Source: Nitrospinota bacterium | Lineage (GTDB): Bacteria > UBA8248 > JACPRG01 | Reading direction: 5' to 3' | Length of the DNA stretch: 6,745 nucleotides | NCBI GenBank assembly: GCA_030740135.1 | Contig: JASLXW010000227.1 | Coordinates: 1 to 6,745, forward strand | Part shown: positions 1 to 5,863 of the stretch, in pieces | How positions within the stretch are numbered: the stretch's first letter is position 1 | How the letters are laid out: every line of letters starts with the position of its first letter | Notes under the pieces: generated by a model | Told to the model about the DNA's origin: nothing | Database searches by the model: none | Seen by the model: only the letters and a program-made list of their open reading frames with translations | Made by a program: the position numbers and the translations under genes

Positions 1-748
1 TGTAGAAATATTCGATGTCTTTGTACCAGACCTTCGCAATAAATTCTCGGAGGCGGTGGGCGAAGACGCTATAGTTCAAGATGAAAAGCGTAACGTGCTC
101 GATCAGGTCCCCGCGCCTGGAAAGACTGGGTTCGGATTCCGCCGGGCGGTTTTCGATTTCAGGCCGAGGCAGCGCCCTGGGCTGCGCGTTTGGCTCCAGT
201 CCGGTCCGTTTTGGCGTCGAGGCTCTCTCGGTCCGGGGTGAGTCCCGTTTTTTCTCCGTGAGCACCGTTCTCAGGCCCTTATCGTAGTCGTTGTACCCAC
301 TGAAGATGATGTAAAAATCAGGACGGAACCGCTTTGCCGCCGGAAATCGCCGATTGAGCACGATTTCAGAAGTCGCGTGAGGCTCCCCAAAATTGATGAC
401 CTCAACCCGGGACTTCCCGACCTTCCGCCACAGGATGGTTTCGAGCTGGGCGGGCCACGTTTCGGAATCTGATTCAATCCCCCAACCGAACGTCGTGGAC
501 CCCCCCAACGCGGCGATCCGGAAAACGCCCGTCCTTTTATATTCGGACGTCTCCCTTCCCCGGTATGGCAGCGGCCCCAGACCGAATCGCAGGGCCTTGT
601 ACGGGGTTGTGTAGAGATACTTTTCGTTCCCGGTGTCGAGATACGTCTTGACCCGAGCGTAGCCTTCCAACAGGGCGATGAACAGAAGGAAAATGACGCA
701 GGAAAAAAGGACCTTCTTCGCGGCCGAGATTTTTGTGGTCGATCCCAT
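1..748 (-). CDS. SGNH/GDSL-family hydrolase, membrane-anchored, C-terminal part beyond the window
   Basis: Reading the minus strand from an ATG at 748 gives 249 codons with no stop, continuing past base 1, so the gene is partial. Residues about 13-27 (VLFSCVIFLLFIALL) form one hydrophobic segment after a lysine-containing N-terminus, suggesting a signal anchor with the catalytic domain outside the cytoplasm. GGSTTFGWG at 82-90 matches SGNH block I, with Ser84 the expected nucleophile. NFGEPHATS at 119-127 resembles block II, and SGYND at 150-154 matches block III, with Asn153 the expected oxyanion-hole residue. The Asp/His block would lie beyond the edge. A Pro/Arg/Glu-rich, low-complexity stretch (about 165-213) follows block III. 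The family includes esterases and O-acyl-modifying enzymes of surface polysaccharides; the substrate here is unknown. The start is uncertain: an in-frame ATG at 811 would add 21 residues, and neither start has a clear ribosome-binding site. It is transcribed away from the operon and is probably functionally separate. Confidence 0.85.
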   Translation of the reverse strand, partial: MGSTTKISAAKKVLFSCVIFLLFIALLEGYARVKTYLDTGNEKYLYTTPYKALRFGLGPLPYRGRETSEYKRTGVFRIAALGGSTTFGWGIESDSETWPAQLETILWRKVGKSRVEVINFGEPHATSEIVLNRRFPAAKRFRPDFYIIFSGYNDYDKGLRTVLTEKKRDSPRTERASTPKRTGLEPNAQPRALPRPEIENRPAESEPSLSRRGDLIEHVTLFILNYSVFAHRLREFIAKVWYKDIEYFY

Positions 749-942
749 GGGCTTCGGTCGGTCAACGGGGGAAAAGAATCCAAAGTCCGGACGCCCGATG
801 CGCCGGTCCATCCGGAGATTTTCAGCGGCCGGGAAGAGATGAAGTGTACCACAGCGAAATCAGCCGGGCGAAGGAATCAGCCCCCGCCAGCGCCTTCGTC
901 GTTCCGGCCCGTCGCCCGCGTCACCCTGTCTCCAATGCGGAT

Positions 943-958
943 CACCCGGTGTGCGTCC
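943..958 (+). promoter_or_regulatory. Upstream copy of the repeated CACCCGGTG box (possible operator)
   Basis: CACCCGGTG (943-951) is a perfect inverted repeat, CACC/GGTG, around one central C. It is followed by TGCGTCC, so the repeat unit shared with the copy at 1001-1014 is CACCCGGTG plus CGTCC with a two-base difference in between. The two copies start 58 bases apart on the same strand. A pair of near-identical palindromic boxes around a promoter suggests a transcription-factor site, but no regulator gene is in the window to assign it to. Confidence 0.35.
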
Positions 959-964
959 GCATCT

Positions 965-986
965 CTCGGATTTCGAGCTCTCCGAG
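965..986. repeat. Small inverted repeat upstream of the -35 box
   Basis: CTCGGA (965-970) and TCCGAG (981-986) are perfect inverted copies separated by ten bases that themselves contain GAGCTC. The repeat ends six bases before the TTGACA hexamer. It could be a regulatory protein site or a weak hairpin. No T run follows, so a terminator is unlikely. In GC-rich DNA a 6-base inverted repeat can occur by chance. Confidence 0.25.
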
Positions 987-991
987 CCGGA

Positions 992-1021
992 TTGACAGGA
1001 CACCCGGTGCGTCCCTAGGAT
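992..1021 (+). promoter_or_regulatory. Candidate sigma70-type promoter of the cyclase/Mo-hydroxylase operon
   Basis: A perfect -35 hexamer TTGACA (992-997) is followed after 18 bases by TAGGAT (1016-1021), which matches TATAAT at four of six positions. Transcription would start near 1028, giving a leader of roughly 40 bases before the ATG at 1070. It is the best promoter match I noticed in the window and sits directly upstream of the first plus-strand gene. One copy of the CACCCGGTG box lies inside its spacer, so a bound protein could block polymerase; that is inference. Confidence 0.55.
1001..1014 (+). promoter_or_regulatory. Second copy of the CACCCGGTG box, inside the promoter spacer
   Basis: CACCCGGTG (1001-1009) followed by CGTCC (1010-1014) repeats the box at 943-958. 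It lies between the TTGACA and TAGGAT hexamers of the operon promoter, the classic position for a repressor or a MerR-like activator site. Its palindromic core fits a dimeric DNA-binding protein. The role is inferred from position only. Confidence 0.35.
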
Positions 1022-1069
1022 GATTAACGTTCTCCGGCCGATTCATCGAGGACCGCCAAGGAGCTATCC

Positions 1070-1828
1070 ATGGCCTATCCGGGACACCGCATCGTCGATC
1101 TCACCCAGGACCTATACGAGGGGCAGCCCATCTTCGTCGGGCATCCGGAAACCAAGGTCTGGTCCTGCATGACCCATGAAGAATCAGCCGCGTCGGGGCG
1201 GTTCACCGGGGAGATGAGCTACACGGCGAAGGTGATCCAGCTTTGCGAACACGGCCCGACGCACGTGGATTCGATCAGCCACATCGACCCCCGGCCCGAG
1301 GCCCCCGCCATCGACCGGATGCCCTTCGATTATTTCTACAATGAGGCGATCTGTCTCGACCTCTCCGACACCGCTCCCCGCACCTCCATCCCCCGGGAGC
1401 GAATCGAAGAGGCGCTGGAGAAGACCGGCCTGGAGATCCCCGAGGGCGGAACCGTCCTGTATCACCTCGGGCATTATCAGAGGACTTATCCCCATCCGGA
1501 ATATTCGACGGCCTACGCCGGCCTGAGCCGGGAGGCGGCGGAGTTCATTTACGTGGAAAAAGGGGCGGCCAATATCGGGACGGACGCGCCCAGCATCGAC
1601 AACGCGGCGGACCCGGCGTTTCCCTGCCACGTCATCTGCCGGCATCATCAGAAGACCAACACCGAAAATCTTTGCAACCTGGAATCGGTGGCGGGCCTGG
1701 GGTTTCTGTTCATCGGGCTTCCCCTCAAGATCCGTGAAGGCACCGGGTCCCCCGTCCGGGCCGTCGCCGTCTTCGGCGCATGTGCCGCGCCGGGGCGCGC
1801 GACCGTGCGCCCAGACTCAACAAATTGA
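1070..1828 (+). CDS. Cyclase-family metal-dependent amidohydrolase (kynurenine formamidase/isatin hydrolase fold)
   Basis: The 252-residue product has the normal length for the cyclase family (kynurenine formamidase KynB, isatin hydrolase and relatives), soluble enzymes that hydrolyse amide or lactam bonds with bound metal. The signature HxGTHxDxPxH appears at 61-71 as HGPTHVDSISH, keeping His61, His65, Asp67 and His71. GTDAPSID (170-177) is the second conserved block. His187 and Glu199 in the H...ENLCNL segment keep the 12-residue spacing expected for further metal or catalytic residues. LPLKIREGTGSPVRAVAVF near 217-235 is the usual C-terminal strand region. The Gly-to-Pro change at 63 and Ser-Ile where Ala-Pro is usual (68-69) mark a divergent subfamily. 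The start is supported by AAGGAG at 1058-1063, six bases before the ATG. The gene ends 18 bases before the Mo-hydroxylase gene, so the two are almost certainly co-transcribed. Fold assignment is firm; substrate is unknown, with a cyclic amide or ester made by the neighbour a reasonable guess. Confidence 0.88.
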   Translation: MAYPGHRIVDLTQDLYEGQPIFVGHPETKVWSCMTHEESAASGRFTGEMSYTAKVIQLCEHGPTHVDSISHIDPRPEAPAIDRMPFDYFYNEAICLDLSDTAPRTSIPRERIEEALEKTGLEIPEGGTVLYHLGHYQRTYPHPEYSTAYAGLSREAAEFIYVEKGAANIGTDAPSIDNAADPAFPCHVICRHHQKTNTENLCNLESVAGLGFLFIGLPLKIREGTGSPVRAVAVFGACAAPGRATVRPDSTN

Positions 1829-1846
1829 ATTGAGGAAACAGAATTC

Positions 1847-4132
1847 ATGGTCATCGAGCACACCTTCATCGGCAAAAAACTCCCCATGGTGGACGCGAAG
1901 GAGAAGGTCTCGGGAAACGGCGAATACATCGCGGACATGACCCTTCCGGGCATGCTCCACGGAAGGATGCTCCGCAGCCCCCATCCCCACGCCCGGATCC
2001 TGAACATCGACGCCTCGGCGGCCGAAAAAGTCCCCGGGGTTCGGGCCATCCTGACCGGCCGGAGCTCCCCCCAGCCCAAGTTCGGCATCTCCACCCTGGA
2101 CGAGACCCCATTCGCCGTTGACAAAGTCCGCTACGTGGGAGACGAGGTCGCCGGCGTCGCCGCCGAGTCGGAGGACGCCCTCGAGGAGGCCCTGTCCAAG
2201 ATCGCCGTCGATTACGAGGAGATCCCCTTCGTCACCGACCCCCTGGAGGCCCTCGAGGCGGGGGCCCCCCTCGTCCACGAGGACAAGCCGGGCAACGTGG
2301 CCTATGCCTTCGAGATCGAGCGCGGCGACGTGGACGGGGCGTTTCAGCGCGCGGACAAGGTTTTCGAAGAGCGCTACCGCACCCACCTCACCCACCAAGC
2401 CTATCTGGAGCCGACCGGCGCCATCGGCGCCTTCGAGAACGGCAGGCTCAAGGTGTGGGGCTGCCTTCAGTCCATTTACGCCATTCGGCCCTATCTGCTC
2501 TCGCGGCCCATGGGCATCCCCCTGGACGACATCACGGTCATCCAGACCCGCCCGGGCGGCGCCTTCGGCGGAAAGCTGGATGTGAAGCTGGCCCTTCTGG
2601 TCTCCCTCCTGAGCCGCGAGGCGGGCGCGCCCGTCCGCTCCGTCCTGACGCTGGAAGAAGACCTCATCAGTATGCGGCCCCGGATGCCGGCCATCCTGGA
2701 TATCCAATCGGCCTTCACCCGAGAGGGGGAGCTTCTTGGCAAGAAGGTCCGGGGCGTCGCCGACAACGGGGGGTATTGCAGCCTCTCCCCGCAGATCATG
2801 AGCTCCCTCGCCCTGCGGACGGATTCCCTCTACCGCACGCCGGCCGTGCGGATCGACGCCAAGCTCGCCTACACCAACACCGAGCCCACCGGCCAGATGC
2901 GGGGGTTCGGGAACCTCCAGGCCACCTTCGCCTGGGAGAGCCACCTGGACCATGTGGCCGAGGCCCTCGGCATGGACCCGGTGGACCTGCGGCTGAAAAA
3001 CCTCACCCACACCGGGGACACCTCCATCCACGGATGGAAGATCATCAGCTGCGGGATCTCCGATTGCCTGAAGGAAGCGGCCGAGGCGATCCAATGGAAA
3101 GAGATCCGGACCCGGCGCGGGCCCGGCCGGGGCGTGGGGCTGGCCTGCTGCATCCACGTGACGGGGAACCGGGGGTTCAGCGCCTCCCTCGTGGACAAGG
3201 ACGAGGACCCCTCCGAGACCGAGATCCTGATCCGCGAGGATGGCAAGGTGGAGATCCGCTCGGGCGAGTGCGACCTGGGGGAGGGCGGGACAACGGTCAT
3301 GGCCCTCGTCGCCGCCGAAGAGCTCGGCCTGCCCTACGAAGACATGGTCGCCTCGTCCCACGACACCTCGATGGTCCCATTCGGCCTGGGGGCCTTCGCC
3401 AGCCGGATCACCCTCATGGGCGGGGCGGCCACGCGCGACGCCGCCGCCAACGCCCGGGGGGCGCTCCTGGAGGCCGCGGCCCAGGCCCTCGAGGCACGCC
3501 CGGAGGAGATCGAGATCGACGGCCGGAGCCTCTCCGTCCGGGGCGCCCCGGCCCGGTCCCTGTCCGTCGGGGAGGTCGTCCGCTCCACCGGCGAGGCGGC
3601 CATCTCCGCGATGGGCCGGTTCCAGGCGGGGGGGGACATCCTCGATCCCAACGACAAATACGGAAACGCCTCGACGACGTACTCCTTCTCCGTCCACGCG
3701 GCCGACGTGAACGTGGACCTGGAGACCGGAGAGGTGAAAATCAACCGCGTCGTCGCCGCCCATGACCCGGGCAAGGTCATAAACCTTCTGGGCGCCGAGG
3801 GCCAGGTCGAAGGGGGCGCGGCCCAGGGGGCCGCATACGCCGTGTTGGAGGAGCTGGTCAAGGACGGAACCGGGAAGATCATCAACAACAACTTCGAGGG
3901 CTACCTGCTGCCGACCTCTATGGACGCGTTTGACGTGGATTCCATTTGGGTGGAGACCATCGATCCGGTGGGCCCGTTCGGCGCGAAAGGGCTGGCCGAG
4001 ACGGCCATCAACCCCACCCCCGCCGCCGTGGCCAACGCCGTGCACAACGCCACCGGGGTCCGTATCCGCCGCCTTCCGATCACGCCGGAGAAGATCGTCG
4101 AGGGGCTGCGGGGGGGCCGGAACGGGGATTGA
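1847..4132 (+). CDS. Xanthine dehydrogenase/aldehyde oxidase family molybdopterin-binding (large) subunit
   Basis: This 761-residue protein is the Mo-cofactor subunit of a molybdenum hydroxylase, which inserts water-derived oxygen into heterocycles or aldehydes. Residues about 8-130 form the hammerhead domain (lGK...D...KVSGNGEYIADMTLPGML; LRSPHPHARI). Two Mo-cofactor-binding domains follow. Visible cofactor and active-site motifs are LEPTGAIG (187-194), Gln208 in CLQSIYAIRPYL, GGAFGGK (237-243), MRGFGNLQ (351-358) with an active-site Arg, EGGAAQGAAYAV (655-666), and GAKGLAET (712-719), whose Glu718 matches the catalytic base. The residue after GGAFGGK is Leu, not the substrate-binding Glu of purine oxidases, so xanthine is an unlikely substrate (inference). 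Length fits stand-alone large subunits; it has no [2Fe-2S] or FAD domain, and no gene for them lies in this window. GAGGAA at 1832-1837, nine bases ahead, supports the start. It sits second in the operon, and mobA downstream fits its cofactor need. Confidence 0.95.
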   Translation: MVIEHTFIGKKLPMVDAKEKVSGNGEYIADMTLPGMLHGRMLRSPHPHARILNIDASAAEKVPGVRAILTGRSSPQPKFGISTLDETPFAVDKVRYVGDEVAGVAAESEDALEEALSKIAVDYEEIPFVTDPLEALEAGAPLVHEDKPGNVAYAFEIERGDVDGAFQRADKVFEERYRTHLTHQAYLEPTGAIGAFENGRLKVWGCLQSIYAIRPYLLSRPMGIPLDDITVIQTRPGGAFGGKLDVKLALLVSLLSREAGAPVRSVLTLEEDLISMRPRMPAILDIQSAFTREGELLGKKVRGVADNGGYCSLSPQIMSSLALRTDSLYRTPAVRIDAKLAYTNTEPTGQMRGFGNLQATFAWESHLDHVAEALGMDPVDLRLKNLTHTGDTSIHGWKIISCGISDCLKEAAEAIQWKEIRTRRGPGRGVGLACCIHVTGNRGFSASLVDKDEDPSETEILIREDGKVEIRSGECDLGEGGTTVMALVAAEELGLPYEDMVASSHDTSMVPFGLGAFASRITLMGGAATRDAAANARGALLEAAAQALEARPEEIEIDGRSLSVRGAPARSLSVGEVVRSTGEAAISAMGRFQAGGDILDPNDKYGNASTTYSFSVHAADVNVDLETGEVKINRVVAAHDPGKVINLLGAEGQVEGGAAQGAAYAVLEELVKDGTGKIINNNFEGYLLPTSMDAFDVDSIWVETIDPVGPFGAKGLAETAINPTPAAVANAVHNATGVRIRRLPITPEKIVEGLRGGRNGD

Positions 4133-4210
4133 TGATTTGTTGAATGAGCATGTGGACGGCGCGCGGAATCGGAGCCCCTGACTTCGCCGTTTCCATGAAA
4201 GGAACCTTCC

Positions 4211-5026
4211 ATGCCCGAGAAAAGACCTTGGATTCTCCAGGAAATCACCTGGCCGGAAGTAGAGGCCTACCTGAAGCGCGACGACATCATCCTCCTGCCC
4301 GTAGGCAGCGTCGAGCAGCATGCGCACCACATGCCCCTGGGGACCGACTCTTACACGGCCATCGGGTTCGCCGAGGACGCCGCCCGGGCGGCCGGCGTCC
4401 TGTGCGCCGCGCCGCTTTGGTACGGCTGGGCGACCCACCACATGGGCTACCCGGGGACGGTCACCCTCAAGCCCGAGACGTTCACCGACCTGGTCTTCGA
4501 AGTGGGCGTGAGCCTCCTCTACCACGGATTCAAGAAGATCGTCATCGTCAACGGGAACGCCCAGGCCAACCTGCCGCCCATGCACATCGCCGCCAACAAG
4601 CTGGCGAACGAGACGAACGCGGCCGCCGTCGTCGTGGACCCCTGGGACATCGGGGACGCCGTCTCCCGGGAGCTGATGGCCGGAGCGCCCGGCGGCATGG
4701 GGCACGCCTCCCAGCATGAATGCTCCCAGATGCTCCATCTGCACCCGCACCTGTGCGACATGAGCAAGACCCAAGCCTGTGTGTGGGAACAGCGGGAATT
4801 CCACTTCTCGGACCACTACGTCGTCGGCAACCGGGTCCACTTCGCCAAGACGCCCGAGTCCTTCCGGGAGGCGACCCTGCCGACCGGCGCGTTCGGCGAC
4901 CCGGGCCACTGCACGGCCGAGAAAGGAAAGGTCTTTCACGAAACGATCGTCGCGAACATCGTCAAGGTGATTCAGGAGCTTCGGGAGACGAAGGTCGAGA
5001 CCCGGCCGCGGCGGTTTGCCTTTTAA
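4211..5026 (+). CDS. Creatininase-family amidohydrolase homologue with altered active-site motifs
   Basis: The 271-residue product matches the creatininase fold (creatinine amidohydrolase, MftE, ArfB), cytosolic metal enzymes that open cyclic amides or cleave peptide/formamide bonds. PVGSVEQHAHHMPLGTD (30-46) keeps Glu35, His37 and Asp46, the first metal ligands. YGWATHHMGYPGTVTL (71-86) and TGAFGDPGHCTAEKG (225-239) are further family blocks. Two blocks deviate. The usual NGHGGN is NGNAQAN (114-120), placing Asn116 where the metal-binding His normally is. The GHAGExETS block reads GHASQHECS (164-172), so its first Glu is Gln. It may therefore bind metal differently, act on another substrate, or be non-catalytic. 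AAAGGAA at 4198-4204, six bases upstream, supports the start. It lies 78 bases after the Mo-hydroxylase gene, with no terminator seen between, so co-transcription is likely. Its place in the operon suggests a ring-opening step on a lactam or cyclic amide, but that is inference. Confidence 0.88.
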   Translation: MPEKRPWILQEITWPEVEAYLKRDDIILLPVGSVEQHAHHMPLGTDSYTAIGFAEDAARAAGVLCAAPLWYGWATHHMGYPGTVTLKPETFTDLVFEVGVSLLYHGFKKIVIVNGNAQANLPPMHIAANKLANETNAAAVVVDPWDIGDAVSRELMAGAPGGMGHASQHECSQMLHLHPHLCDMSKTQACVWEQREFHFSDHYVVGNRVHFAKTPESFREATLPTGAFGDPGHCTAEKGKVFHETIVANIVKVIQELRETKVETRPRRFAF

Positions 5027-5216
5027 GGAAGTTCTTTGCATTGCGATCCCATGCGTGGGAACGGTGAAATAAAAAGCGAAAACGACCGATCCCTGAATTA
5101 CCGCCGAAAGTGTATGATCAGGCCGGTTGGCAAGTGATTTGCTCTAACTTTACGCATGAAGCGGGCCGAATCCCGGAGTCCCGGCAATCTCCCAACCCGC
5201 GAGGAGACGGCGAGGC
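5027..5216. other. 190-base spacer between creatininase and cupin genes
   Basis: This is the longest gap among the plus-strand genes, so the last two genes may have their own promoter. A five-base hairpin TCCCA/TGGGA with a TGCG loop (5047-5060) follows the creatininase gene, but no T run comes after it. A -10-like TATGAT occurs at 5113-5118 without a good -35. TTGGCA at 5127-5132 is -35-like, with only a poor -10 (TTTACG, 5149-5154) 16 bases on. None of these is strong. GAGGAG at 5201-5206 is the ribosome-binding site for the next gene. Confidence 0.4.
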
Positions 5217-5832
5217 ATGAACGAACCCGACTGCACCCCCGCATGTACAATCTCCGCTGTGGTCTTCGGCGAGTTTGTCGAAGAAGTCGCCCTCGGCCTG
5301 AGGTCCTCCGGCGGCGATGAGGAATCCACAGCGGTTGTCGAAGGGGCCCTGCCGAGGCTTCTGAAAGACGGCGGGTGGCCCCCCCCCCGAACACCGCGCG
5401 CCCAACCCCGACACCTACGCCCGAAACCTGATCTACCGCGACCCCGAGCTCGGGTTCGTCGTCGTCGCCATGGTGTGGCGGCCTGGACAGGGGACCCCCG
5501 TCCGCGACCACTCCGGGATCTGGTGCGTCGAGGGGGTCCTGGAAGGATCCATCCAGATCACCCAGTACGACCCGGTGGAGGATGGAAGCCCGGCGGAGAC
5601 ATTCCGACTCCGGCAATCGGGACGGTTCGAATCCCGCATCGGGGACACGGGAAGGTTGATCCCGCCGTTTGAGTTTCACAAGATCGAGAACGTGAGCGAC
5701 CGGACGGCCATCACCATCCACATCTACGGGAAAGACCTGGTCAACTGCCGAATCTTCGAAGACCTGGGGAGCGGCTCGTTCGCGGCGAAGTCCATCCGGA
5801 TGCAATACAATCCCGCGGCGCTCCGGGACTGA
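5217..5832 (+). CDS. Cysteine dioxygenase-type cupin, reading frame split by one base at a C10 run
   Basis: Two adjacent frames encode halves of one protein: an N-terminal part from the ATG at 5217 (GAGGAG at 5201-5206, ten bases ahead) and a C-terminal part ending at 5832. Dropping one C from the ten-C run at 5379-5388 joins them into a 204-residue protein of normal bacterial thiol-dioxygenase length. The family adds O2 to the sulfur of cysteine or a similar thiol at a mononuclear iron held by three His. By motif comparison with mammalian cysteine dioxygenase (joined numbering), YARN has Arg69 like the carboxylate-binding Arg60. TPVRDH (93-98) keeps the second His ligand (98) but has Arg96 at the first. 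Cys103 falls where Cys93 lies, His154 is the third ligand, and IHIY ends in His168 and Tyr170 like His155/Tyr157. Sequence error, recent pseudogene or slippage are all possible. Without a shift, the first frame runs to 5672 with an unrelated tail, and the ATG at 5470 lacks a ribosome-binding site. Confidence 0.78.
5379..5388 (+). repeat. Run of ten C at the cupin frame break
   Basis: Ten consecutive C follow TGG and precede GAACACC. With nine C the reading is Trp-Pro-Pro-Pro-Glu-His and the cupin frame is continuous; with ten it shifts. Homopolymers of this length are common sites of sequencing or assembly error, of replication slippage, and of transcriptional slippage. Confidence 0.9.
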
Positions 5833-5863
5833 GCCCTCCCCTCGGAAGAAGGCCCGCCCGCCG

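Larger units (their letters stand above)
749..1069. other. Divergent intergenic region, about 320 bases
   Basis: This stretch separates the leftward SGNH hydrolase from the rightward operon. I found no convincing gene in it; the open frames here do not resemble any family I know. The half nearest the operon (about 940-1021) holds a TTGACA-type promoter, a repeated near-palindrome and a small inverted repeat, described separately. For the leftward gene only a weak -10-like TACACT (848 to 843, minus strand) was seen, without a good -35 box. If the SGNH gene actually starts at 811, the spacer shrinks to about 258 bases. Confidence 0.6.

Noticed and set aside
271..852. 193-codon minus-strand frame at the left end
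   Set aside because: The neighbouring minus-strand frame from 748 carries SGNH motifs and a membrane anchor and stays open to the edge; this one is its shadow.
733..1023. 96-codon plus-strand frame in the divergent intergenic region
   Set aside because: No family likeness, no ribosome-binding site, and it overlaps both the SGNH start and the operon promoter.
2455..3765. 436-codon plus-strand frame inside the Mo-hydroxylase gene
   Set aside because: Arg/Gly/Pro-rich shadow frame of a gene whose own frame carries all family motifs.
1817..5041. Very long open frame (1074 codons) antisense to the Mo-hydroxylase and creatininase genes
   Set aside because: It mirrors GC-rich codon bias of the sense genes, has Gly/Arg/Val/Asp-rich sequence without family likeness, and lies opposite two clearly functional genes.
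5047..5060. Hairpin TCCCA-TGCG-TGGGA after the creatininase gene as a terminator
   Set aside because: Only five pairs and no T run on either strand; too weak to call.
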